From the NCBI GenBank assembly GCA_034002745.1, contig JAVEZY010000057.1, positions 1 to 5,211 of the forward strand: a stretch of 5,211 bases of DNA, in the 5' to 3' direction. Position numbers and translations under genes: made by a program. Below, piece after piece: positions 1-5,211 of the stretch; position 1 is the stretch's first letter, and each line of letters starts with the position of its first letter. This stretch comes from JAITWN01 sp034002745 (GTDB taxonomy: Bacteria; Pseudomonadota; Gammaproteobacteria; SZUA-140). Under the pieces are notes generated by a model. The model made no database searches and was not told the DNA's origin. It saw nothing but the letters and a program-made list of their open reading frames with translations.

Positions 1-130
1 TGGCGGCGGCATCCACGATGGCCAGCGCCCGGTCGAGCGACTGGTTGTGATTGCCGGACATTTCGGCGATCACGAAGGGAGCGGCGCCAGCGCCTATGGG
101 GCGGCCGGCGATCTGGAAGGCGTCAGTCAT
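1..130 (-). CDS. pseI: Pseudaminic acid synthase PseI, N-terminal fragment (window edge)
   Basis: The first 43 codons of a NeuB-family synthase, which condenses 2,4-diacetamido-2,4,6-trideoxy-L-altrose with phosphoenolpyruvate to give pseudaminic acid. After MTDAFQIAGRPIG comes FVIAEMSGNHNQSLDRALAIV at 19-39, the first TIM-barrel strand and active-site loop. The AEMSGNHNQSL form is typical of PseI, whereas sialic acid synthases carry EIGNNHNG-like sequence. The ATG at 130-128 lies inside the 3' end of pseG, and the two share the 8 nt ATGACTGA. There is no strong Shine-Dalgarno upstream, which fits translational coupling to pseG. It acts directly after PseG in the pathway. The remaining roughly 300 residues, including the C-terminal SAF (antifreeze-like) domain expected in this family, lie beyond the left edge. 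Confidence 0.92.
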   Translation of the reverse strand, partial: MTDAFQIAGRPIGAGAAPFVIAEMSGNHNQSLDRALAIVDAAA

Positions 131-1637
131 CTGGAAGCATCCGCTTGAAGAAGCGCGCGGCATCGGGAAGGTAGCCGGCAGACAGGAACATGTGGCGGGA
201 CGACGCGTTGTCACCGACCACTTCGGCGCGAATGTTACACACACCAGCCGGCCGTTCGAGCGCCAGCCAGCGTTCGGCGGCGGCGAGCAGATCGCCGCCC
301 GCCCCGGCGCCATGTTCGCCCGGGGTGAGATAGATCGACACTTCGGCCTCGTCACCGGCCAGATCGAAGCGCACCACGCCCAGCGCCTGACCGTCGCGCT
401 CGCCCACCAGCAGCCGGCGGTCGGCGCGTCCCAGCGTATCGGCCAGCCAGGCATCGTGCGCGGGGCGCGCAATCGGATCCCGGTTGCGCGATACCCGGCG
501 CACCGCCTCGCGATTGCGCCATGCGAAAAGGCGGTCGCCGTCCGCCGCCACCGCCGGACGCATCGTGACGCCGGTGCAGCCCAGCGCCCGGCAGACCCGG
601 GCGGCGCCCGCGCCGTCGACCGTCGCCGCACCTGCGGTGGACAGCGCACGCAGCAGGTGCGGGCTGTCGCACAGTGCCGCGATCTGGCGCAGCAGGGCCT
701 CATCGTCATCGCCCACCTGCAGCGGCGCATGCAGCAGCCCGGCGTCAGCGGCGGTGGCAACCTGTGCGCGCTGGTTCTCGGCCACCGGCCACACCAGCGC
801 CGGCAGCCCGACGCAGGCGCGCTCCCAGACTGTGGTGCCGCCGGCACCGATGGCCAGATCGGCCGCCGCCATCAGCTCGGCCATGCGGTCCGTCTGCACA
901 TGACAGCCGTAACCGGCGTGCAGGCAGGCCGCCTCGATGCCGGCACGATGCGGATGCGCAGCGCCGATCACTACATCGACCGCCACATGCGGGGACAGCG
1001 CGCGCGGCAGCAGTGCGATCACCCGCCCGGTCTGATTGGCCGCATCGACACCACCGAAGAACACCAGCACCCGGCGTACCTCGCCGTCGCGACGGCGGCC
1101 GCGCGCGGCCACGAACTCCGGTCGCAGCAGCGAATATTTCGGGCCGAGCAACATAGGTGCGCTGCGGACAAGCACGTCAGCGTAATCATTTTCGGTACGG
1201 CCAAAGTTCTGGTCCAGCAGAAGATCACAGTCGTGCGATCGGTCGGCAAGATCGTCGATGACCATAATCCGGTGAACATGCGGTCGCAGAGCCTGCTCCC
1301 ACTGATAATTCAACGCGTAGTGATCGACAACCAGCCAATCGACGACTTCGGGACCCAGTGACTGAAGTGTCTGGTCGGCATCAGTGCCCCAATCCACACC
1401 TAACCAGGATGCATGGCAAGGCTCCGCCGCTGGCCGGCAAGTGTCATTACCAGCAGGTAAAGCAACCGCCCGATACCCGCGCCGCTGCACGAAATCCAAC
1501 ATGTCCCCGGTGTGCTGCCGACAAATGAAGTGACATTCCGCACCACGATTTCGCAGCGCATCTGCTAACGTCAGGCAGCGCATCACATGACCACTACCGA
1601 TCAATACAGAAGCGTCAACACGAAAAGCGATGTGCAT
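123..1637 (-). CDS. pseG: PseG UDP-sugar hydrolase fused to PseH-like GNAT acetyltransferase
   Basis: A 504-residue two-domain protein. Residues 1-350 are PseG (UDP-2,4-diacetamido-2,4,6-trideoxy-beta-L-altropyranose hydrolase), a GT-B-like cytoplasmic enzyme that cleaves UDP from the Pse precursor. IAFRVDAS at 3-10 and GSGHVMRC at 14-21 place the histidine at position 17, the catalytic His17 of Campylobacter PseG. VIDDLADR at 126-133, GPKYSLLRPEF at 165-175, GGVDAANQTG at 195-204 and GAGGTTVWERACVGLP at 264-279 are the other family blocks. Residues 355-504 are a complete GNAT domain: WRNREAVR at 373-380 as in PseH, an acetyl-CoA loop HGAGAG at 442-447, and DNASSRHMFLSAGY at 476-489. This half probably acetylates N-4 of the UDP-amino sugar just before PseG acts, so the fusion joins consecutive steps. 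The start is fixed by the conserved first strand. The end overlaps pseI by 8 nt. GC rises from about 56% to about 68% near residue 168. Confidence 0.93.
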   Translation of the reverse strand: MHIAFRVDASVLIGSGHVMRCLTLADALRNRGAECHFICRQHTGDMLDFVQRRGYRAVALPAGNDTCRPAAEPCHASWLGVDWGTDADQTLQSLGPEVVDWLVVDHYALNYQWEQALRPHVHRIMVIDDLADRSHDCDLLLDQNFGRTENDYADVLVRSAPMLLGPKYSLLRPEFVAARGRRRDGEVRRVLVFFGGVDAANQTGRVIALLPRALSPHVAVDVVIGAAHPHRAGIEAACLHAGYGCHVQTDRMAELMAAADLAIGAGGTTVWERACVGLPALVWPVAENQRAQVATAADAGLLHAPLQVGDDDEALLRQIAALCDSPHLLRALSTAGAATVDGAGAARVCRALGCTGVTMRPAVAADGDRLFAWRNREAVRRVSRNRDPIARPAHDAWLADTLGRADRRLLVGERDGQALGVVRFDLAGDEAEVSIYLTPGEHGAGAGGDLLAAAERWLALERPAGVCNIRAEVVGDNASSRHMFLSAGYLPDAARFFKRMLPDD

Positions 1638-1747
1638 TTAGATCATTTCTTTACATGAATCCATGTCGTCAATCCACGAGCTCCGAGAGCTTGCGTCGAA
1701 ATCAAACAGAGCGATGGCAAGGGATTTTCAGACAGCCACCCTTCGGG
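1638..1747 (-). other. 110-nt spacer with two short inverted repeats, upstream of pseG
   Basis: This is the only sizeable gap in the window; the other gene junctions overlap or are 15-36 nt apart. It contains two perfect 5-bp inverted repeats: AGCTC/GAGCT with a 3-nt loop at 1679-1691, and ACATG/CATGT with a 4-nt loop at 1653-1666, the latter ending 15 nt before the pseG ATG. Neither is followed by a T run on the minus strand, so they do not look like intrinsic terminators. A TTGACG hexamer at 1667-1672 resembles a sigma-70 -35 box, but I see no matching -10. The Shine-Dalgarno for pseG is weak (AAAGAAA region). It could be a leader, a weak internal promoter region, or a scar of cassette assembly. 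Confidence 0.4.
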
Positions 1748-3124
1748 TCAGTTGAACTTCCTGAATACCGGTTTCTGGGGAGGACCCAGCAGCGTCTGCC
1801 TTACTCTGTCCTGGGCAATTGCATCCTTCAATCGCGCCAACGATCGGCCCACCGCGTCGATCGTTCGCTCCACCTCAGCGACACCGTGCGCATAGGTAAT
1901 GGTAATCCATGGAATGAGAATACGTTCCTCGACCATGAATTGATGGAAAAGCGTGTTCAACTCACTCGAAAAGAGCCCGTTTTCATCAAAGCAAAGAATC
2001 TGCGGGTTAGCCTCAAAACCGATTATACGCACGCGATTCGACAGCCCATGCTCGGCACTCTTGTTGGCCACGCCAGTCTTCAACAAGTGGCCGATGGCCC
2101 AGATGTGATCGTCCACCTTGTGCTCTTCATAGAACTGCATGGTCGCGAGGGTAGCCGCAAGGCCCACCGTTTCTGAACCGTGCGTCTGAGACAGGAGAAA
2201 AACCCGCTCCCGATCGTGGGTAATACCCCCAAGGTTCATGATGTCGCGCCTACCCGCAAGAACCGAGCAGGAATATCCGTTGGATATCGCCTTTCCGTAA
2301 GTAGCGAGATCCGGATAGATCCCGTAGAGGTGATGCGCACCACGCAACCCAAAACGCATACCTGCGATCATTTCGTCGAAAATCAGCACGGTGCCTTCTT
2401 TGCTGGTCTTTTCACGCAGATAGAACAAAAAGTTTCCAGTATTGTCGCCATTACGATTCATGCCATCTTTTGTCAGGTCAGACGGGCGTGGATCAGCGTA
2501 TGGCGAATCGTTCTTCACAGGCTCAAGAATAAGTGCAGCTATCTGCCCCTTATGAGCTTCAAACGCAGCCTCAACGCTGGCGACATCCCCATAGATAAAC
2601 TTGACGGTGTAGGGTCGCTCTGACTCCAGCGTTCCTGCATTCATCTCGGTAGACCCGATGAACCAGTCGTGTATTGCAAAGAATGGATGGCTCCCGCAGA
2701 CGAGAACATAGGGGCGGCCGGTATAGGCACGAGCAAGCTTCACCGCAGCTGTCACCACGTCGGAGCCATTCTTGCCGAACTTGACCATTTCCGCACAGGG
2801 CAACAGCTTGTTCAGATAGGCTGCAAGCTCATACTCCAGGATACCGGGTCGCGTAAAGTTCGCGCCCAGGCGCATTGCCTCGAAAACCTTTTGATCTACA
2901 TAGTCGTGTGCGTGACCCAGAGACATAACGCGATTGCCCATCGCCCAGTCCAGATACTCGACGTTCTCAACATCCCAGCAATAAGCACCCTTGCCACGCG
3001 CCATTACTTTGGGAGCATTGGCGGGGAACTGATCATCGCCTTTGCTATAAGTGTGGCTTCCACCAGGTATGAGGCGATGCATTTCCCTGGATATTTGTTC
3101 AGACGTCAGGTTTCCGAAGGTCAT
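1748..3124 (-). CDS. Class III PLP aminotransferase, glutamate-1-semialdehyde aminomutase-like
   Basis: A 458-residue fold-type I PLP enzyme, slightly longer than HemL (about 430). In order: LIPGGSHTYSKG at 18-29, the N-terminal family motif; NGSDVVTAAVKLARAYTGR at 119-137, the phosphate-binding region (NSGTEA in HemL); IFDEMIAGMRFG at 248-259 with D250 expected to pair with the pyridine nitrogen; and YGKAISNG at 276-283 with K278 as the Schiff-base lysine. SQTHGSE at 312-318 occupies the other phosphate-contact position. All core catalytic residues are present, so it should be active. It is unlikely to serve haem synthesis: it sits in a sugar operon, and the loop around 205-230 (DPRPSDLTKDGMNRNGDN) looks unlike HemL to me. 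Canonical Pse transamination uses PseC, a DegT/DnrJ-family enzyme, so this is an additional aminotransferase with unknown substrate. AGGG 8 nt upstream supports the start. The gene is about 50% GC, well below the flanks. Confidence 0.87.
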   Translation of the reverse strand: MTFGNLTSEQISREMHRLIPGGSHTYSKGDDQFPANAPKVMARGKGAYCWDVENVEYLDWAMGNRVMSLGHAHDYVDQKVFEAMRLGANFTRPGILEYELAAYLNKLLPCAEMVKFGKNGSDVVTAAVKLARAYTGRPYVLVCGSHPFFAIHDWFIGSTEMNAGTLESERPYTVKFIYGDVASVEAAFEAHKGQIAALILEPVKNDSPYADPRPSDLTKDGMNRNGDNTGNFLFYLREKTSKEGTVLIFDEMIAGMRFGLRGAHHLYGIYPDLATYGKAISNGYSCSVLAGRRDIMNLGGITHDRERVFLLSQTHGSETVGLAATLATMQFYEEHKVDDHIWAIGHLLKTGVANKSAEHGLSNRVRIIGFEANPQILCFDENGLFSSELNTLFHQFMVEERILIPWITITYAHGVAEVERTIDAVGRSLARLKDAIAQDRVRQTLLGPPQKPVFRKFN

Positions 3125-3139
3125 TTTGATAGCCCTATC

Positions 3140-3868
3140 TCAAAATCCACTGTGAAGATGTTTGTTTCTTATATCGAGACTTCCGCCATCATAAAGAGCG
3201 ATCAACTCTTCCTGCGTGAAATCGTAACGCCGCCCCAAGTCGGAAAAGTGTTGCAAGACTTGATCAACGAGATGCAAATCCTCAGCATAATCGACTGACA
3301 GATATATATCATTCCGCCTCAGAGCCGATGACAACGGCACCGCGGGAATACAATGGAAACGCCCACTTCGCTTGAGGTACGGTATGACATGCTCTCTGTC
3401 GGACGGGTCAGAAGTTTCGGTAGCAGCGCGCGCCAGAGCTTCATATGTAACCAACTCTGCCGTGGTGCCATAAACCCAGCCATCAGGATGATTTGAGTAA
3501 ACCAGATCCGCCTTGGTTGTCGATTGCAGATCTGCAAGAACACGCATACCAGAAGGATCAACCAGCGGATCGTCGCCAGTTACACGGAAAAAGACATTCA
3601 GATCAAAGTGCCTTGCACACTCGAGGTAGCGACCCATCACATCGTTCTCGCTTCCGCGAAAACATTCCACGCCAGCTTTACTGGCAATATCTACCGTTAC
3701 CTGATCTCGCTCCAGCTCACTTGTAGCAACATACACGCGGTCAAAACCGCCATGCTGCAAACGCCTTATCTGATAAGCCAGCATTGGCTCACCCTGAAAA
3801 AGATGAGCTATCTTTCCTGGCGCCCGTGTAGACCCCATTCGAGCCTGAATTATTACCGCTGGATTCAT
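3140..3868 (-). CDS. SpsF-type cytidylyltransferase-like protein (CMP-sugar synthetase fold)
   Basis: A 242-residue cytoplasmic protein of the family annotated SpsF or 'glycosyltransferase family protein', which shares the nucleotidyltransferase fold of CMP-KDO and CMP-sialate synthetases. Visible motifs are IIQARMGSTR at 6-15 followed by APGK at 16-19 (nucleotide-binding loop, usually LPGK), RVTGDDPLVDP at 95-105 (usually GDCP; acidic metal-binding site), REHV at 158-161 and SVDYAEDL at 191-198. It lacks the PARGGS-type start of classical PseF/NeuA. I chose the ATG at 3868 because GGGTG sits 5 nt upstream and family members start a few residues before IIQARMGS. In-frame ATGs at 3871 (spacer too short) and 3892 (no Shine-Dalgarno) are alternatives. 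It lies 36 nt after the oxidoreductase and 15 nt before the aminotransferase. It may activate a sugar or acid with CTP, or stand in for PseF; biochemical roles in this family are poorly settled. Confidence 0.85.
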   Translation of the reverse strand: MNPAVIIQARMGSTRAPGKIAHLFQGEPMLAYQIRRLQHGGFDRVYVATSELERDQVTVDIASKAGVECFRGSENDVMGRYLECARHFDLNVFFRVTGDDPLVDPSGMRVLADLQSTTKADLVYSNHPDGWVYGTTAELVTYEALARAATETSDPSDREHVIPYLKRSGRFHCIPAVPLSSALRRNDIYLSVDYAEDLHLVDQVLQHFSDLGRRYDFTQEELIALYDGGSLDIRNKHLHSGF

Positions 3869-3872
3869 CATT

Positions 3873-3878
3873 TCACCC
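3873..3878 (-). promoter_or_regulatory. Probable Shine-Dalgarno site deciding the SpsF-like start
   Basis: The minus strand reads GGGTGA, with the GGGTG core 5 nt from the ATG at 3868. The alternative ATG at 3892 is preceded by GCCTGTAA with no purine-rich motif, so the shorter start is preferred. The match to the consensus is imperfect. Confidence 0.45.
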
Positions 3879-3904
3879 ACGACCAATGCCATTTACAGGC
3901 AATA

Positions 3905-4834
3905 TCAATCATTTTCTTGAAGACTGAAGACCCCGGCACCAAGCTCCAGCACCTTCATTGCCTCAATAACATCGACAGCATGAGACACCTGCCCGCGGAC
4001 ACTATCTTTCAGAAATGTCTCCAGTGCCGACTTGAAAGCAGAAAATGAATCTTTGAACTGGGTATCTACCGCCCCCTTCGGCCCGGAATACGCCACCGAG
4101 ATTGGCGACGGCTCACTGCCGAACGCCCTGATTTCGCAAGTTCTCTCTTCATCACTCCATTCAAACGAAACCTCGGTTCCACTACCATCCGGGCCAAAAC
4201 TGCGAGCGCGTACATTTCGAATATTGTCGAAGGGGCCGCAATTTCTCAGAATCGGATCGACAACATGGATGGCGTATTTGCTCCAGGATTTCGGCACACG
4301 TGCCGAGATGTGACTGATGCCGCCCATGCGGTCAACCTCACGCGGCGACAACAGCATTTCTTCAGCAAACCTCAACGCTGAACAGGAAAATATCTGAGCC
4401 GGTCGTGTCTCCAGGGCAAAGAAATCAATCGCTGCCTGGCGCGAGTGGGCAAGGGGTTTGTCGATATAGATGGGGAGGCCCGCCGCGATGAACGGCTCTG
4501 CGAATCGACGATGGTTCTCCGCATCATCGCGCGCCAGCAGCACCGCATCCACCTGCCCGATCATGTCGGCGGGGTACTCGACGACATGATCGATCAGCGT
4601 CGCCTGCGCGATATGGCGGGACAGCGCGCTGTTCTGGGTCCACACATGGGTCACCCGGGCACCGGCGATCGCGTCGTCCGGAAAACGCTGCTTCTCGAGA
4701 TAGCGCGGAATGACCGGAAAGCCGCAGTGCTCCATGGCGGCTGCGTCATAACCGTTGAAGATGGCCGACCACGAGTAGGGATGCCCGTTGCCGGGCGACA
4801 GACCGATCACGCCGAGGCGCAGTGCAGCGCTCAT
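3905..4834 (-). CDS. Gfo/Idh/MocA-family NAD(P)-dependent oxidoreductase
   Basis: A 309-residue protein, near the usual family length. Residues 1-130 form the Rossmann domain. It opens with RLGVIGLSPGNGHPYSW, where the glycine-rich loop is GLSPGNG and not the textbook GxGxxG. IDKP at 124-127 corresponds to the family EKP motif, giving K126 as probable catalytic lysine. The C-terminal substrate domain has KYAIHVVDP at 186-194, with H190 a plausible active-site histidine. Such enzymes oxidise or reduce hydroxyl/keto groups of sugars and cyclitols in the cytoplasm. I chose the ATG at 4834 because GGAGG lies 5 nt upstream, the product starts at the expected first strand, and the ATG overlaps the reductase stop. 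An upstream ATG at 4993 would add 53 Arg/Ala-rich residues that are an out-of-frame reading of the reductase gene. GC falls from about 64% in the N-terminal domain to about 50% after residue 133. The substrate is unknown. Confidence 0.88.
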   Translation of the reverse strand: MSAALRLGVIGLSPGNGHPYSWSAIFNGYDAAAMEHCGFPVIPRYLEKQRFPDDAIAGARVTHVWTQNSALSRHIAQATLIDHVVEYPADMIGQVDAVLLARDDAENHRRFAEPFIAAGLPIYIDKPLAHSRQAAIDFFALETRPAQIFSCSALRFAEEMLLSPREVDRMGGISHISARVPKSWSKYAIHVVDPILRNCGPFDNIRNVRARSFGPDGSGTEVSFEWSDEERTCEIRAFGSEPSPISVAYSGPKGAVDTQFKDSFSAFKSALETFLKDSVRGQVSHAVDVIEAMKVLELGAGVFSLQEND

Positions 4835-5211
4835 GACAGCCTCCAGTTCACCGGATTGAGCAGCGCCGTGTCGCTGCACGCGAAGGGTGCGGCATCGAAT
4901 GGCGGCACCATGTCCAGCCCGGCCAGCGCCTGTTCGAGCTGGGCGATGTTCTGCACGCCGATCAGGCAGCAGCTGACCTCGGGCAGGTCGCACACGAAGG
5001 CCAGTGCGGCCTGCTGCGGCAGAACCTTGCGCTCTGCGCAGGCGGTGTGCCAGGCATGGAGCCGTTCGCGCCAGGGGTCGAAGCAGGCGGGCGCGCTGTC
5101 CGGGGGCATCAGCAGCAGGCCCTGCAGGAAGACCGAACGCACGTGGATGGCGACGCCAAGCGCCGCCAGCCGCGCCAGCGACCCATCGACGATCAGCCGC
5201 TGGTCGAACAC
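4831..5211 (-). CDS. Aldo/keto reductase, C-terminal fragment (window edge)
   Basis: This is the last 126 codons of an aldo/keto reductase; the N-terminal half with the catalytic Asp-Tyr-Lys-His tetrad lies beyond the right edge. The family uses NAD(P)H to reduce carbonyls on a cytoplasmic TIM barrel. Visible family marks are the VFDQR stretch at the very start of the fragment, the HVRSVFLQGLLLM strand and loop at fragment residues 23-35, and LPEVSCCLIGVQN near residue 80, which matches the late barrel strand and cofactor-binding loop. The GTG at the window edge encodes the internal valine of that VFDQR stretch and is probably not the start; full members are about 290-330 residues. The stop codon overlaps the ATG of the next gene (ATGA), so the two are probably translationally coupled. 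The substrate is unknown; a sugar or small keto-acid intermediate tied to nonulosonic acid synthesis is inference from context. Confidence 0.85.
   Translation of the reverse strand: MFDQRLIVDGSLARLAALGVAIHVRSVFLQGLLLMPPDSAPACFDPWRERLHAWHTACAERKVLPQQAALAFVCDLPEVSCCLIGVQNIAQLEQALAGLDMVPPFDAAPFACSDTALLNPVNWRLS
4840..4844 (-). promoter_or_regulatory. Shine-Dalgarno site of the Gfo/Idh oxidoreductase gene
   Basis: On the minus strand this reads GGAGG, with a 5-nt spacer to the ATG at 4834. It lies inside the end of the aldo/keto reductase gene and decides the start in favour of 4834 over the upstream in-frame ATG at 4993. Confidence 0.75.

Larger units (their letters stand above)
1135..4435. other. 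Lower-GC block with edges inside genes (probable replaced cassette)
   Basis: Hand-counted 60-base rows give about 67-72% GC at 301-360, 661-720 and 961-1140. They give 50-63% at 1141-1620, about 40-62% across 1981-2760, about 48-58% at 4021-4440, and 63-65% from 4441 rightwards. The transitions near 1135 and 4435 are fairly abrupt, and both lie inside open, apparently intact reading frames. The block covers the C-terminal domain of the Gfo/Idh protein, the SpsF-like and aminotransferase genes, and the N-terminal half of PseG. There are no insertion sequences or evident repeats at the edges. Homologous recombination with a lower-GC donor is the inference; the edge positions are accurate to tens of bases only. 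Confidence 0.6.

Noticed and set aside
51..1361. Long plus-strand open frame of 436 codons opposite pseG
   Set aside because: It is antisense to a well-supported pseG-GNAT gene in very GC-rich DNA, where stop codons are rare. Its product is Arg/His/Ala-rich with no recognisable domain.
1644..1672. Possible sigma-70 promoter for pseG starting with TTGACG at 1667-1672
   Set aside because: At spacings of 16-18 nt the -10 position reads AGAAAT, GAAATG or AAATGA, all poor matches, so a promoter cannot be supported from sequence alone.
1679..1691. Hairpin AGCTC/GAGCT as a Rho-independent terminator after the aminotransferase
   Set aside because: The stem is only 5 bp and no T run follows on the minus strand.
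1643..1747. Aminotransferase frame stays open for 34 codons past its TGA, ending just before pseG; possible readthrough or recent truncation
   Set aside because: An open run of 34 codons is not improbable by chance, the extension has no recognisable family character, and the 458-residue product is already slightly longer than usual.
1655..3298. Plus-strand open frames of 147-209 codons opposite the aminotransferase gene
   Set aside because: Their translations show no family motifs, and the minus strand there carries an intact aminotransferase with all catalytic residues.
4835..4993. N-terminal extension of the Gfo/Idh protein from the ATG at 4993
   Set aside because: The extra 53 residues are low-complexity Arg/Ala and lie in another frame of the aldo/keto reductase gene. 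The ATG at 4834 has GGAGG at the right distance and matches the family start.

Overview
The window is a gene-dense, single-strand piece of a carbohydrate biosynthesis locus. Every gene I can support lies on the minus strand, so transcription runs from high to low coordinates. PseG, PseI and a fused PseH-like acetyltransferase mark it as a pseudaminic acid (Pse, a nonulosonic acid) locus of the kind that supplies flagellin glycosylation, capsule or O-antigen synthesis. The GC-rich flanks (about 64-70% in hand-counted rows), tight gene packing and PseG-GNAT fusion suggest a Gram-negative bacterium, most likely a proteobacterium. I cannot name a genus.

Layout in transcription order: (1) C-terminal part of an aldo/keto reductase, cut by the right edge (5211-4831); (2) Gfo/Idh/MocA-type NAD(P) oxidoreductase (4834-3905), overlapping the reductase by ATGA; (3) SpsF-type cytidylyltransferase-like protein (3868-3140); (4) class III PLP aminotransferase related to glutamate-1-semialdehyde aminomutase (3124-1748); (5) a 110-nt spacer holding two small inverted repeats; (6) PseG hydrolase fused to a GNAT acetyltransferase (1637-123); (7) the first 43 codons of pseI, pseudaminic acid synthase (130-1), overlapping pseG by 8 nt. 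No RNA genes, mobile elements, CRISPR arrays or convincing terminators were seen, and no gene-free stretch exceeds 300 bases.

The fused protein supplies two core steps: N-4 acetylation of the UDP-amino sugar, then UDP removal. PseI then condenses the free 2,4-diacetamido sugar with phosphoenolpyruvate. PseB, PseC and a classical PseF are not in the window and may lie to either side. The four upstream genes (two oxidoreductases, a nucleotidyltransferase-like protein and an aminotransferase) are not part of the canonical six-enzyme Pse pathway. Their packing suggests a linked branch that makes a Pse derivative, a decorating group or a second activated monomer.

The most striking structural signal is compositional. 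A block of about 3.3 kb, from roughly 4435 down to roughly 1135, has about 50-57% GC between flanks of about 64-70%. Both edges fall inside intact reading frames: just after the nucleotide-binding domain of the Gfo/Idh protein, and near the middle of PseG. This looks like cassette replacement by recombination within genes.
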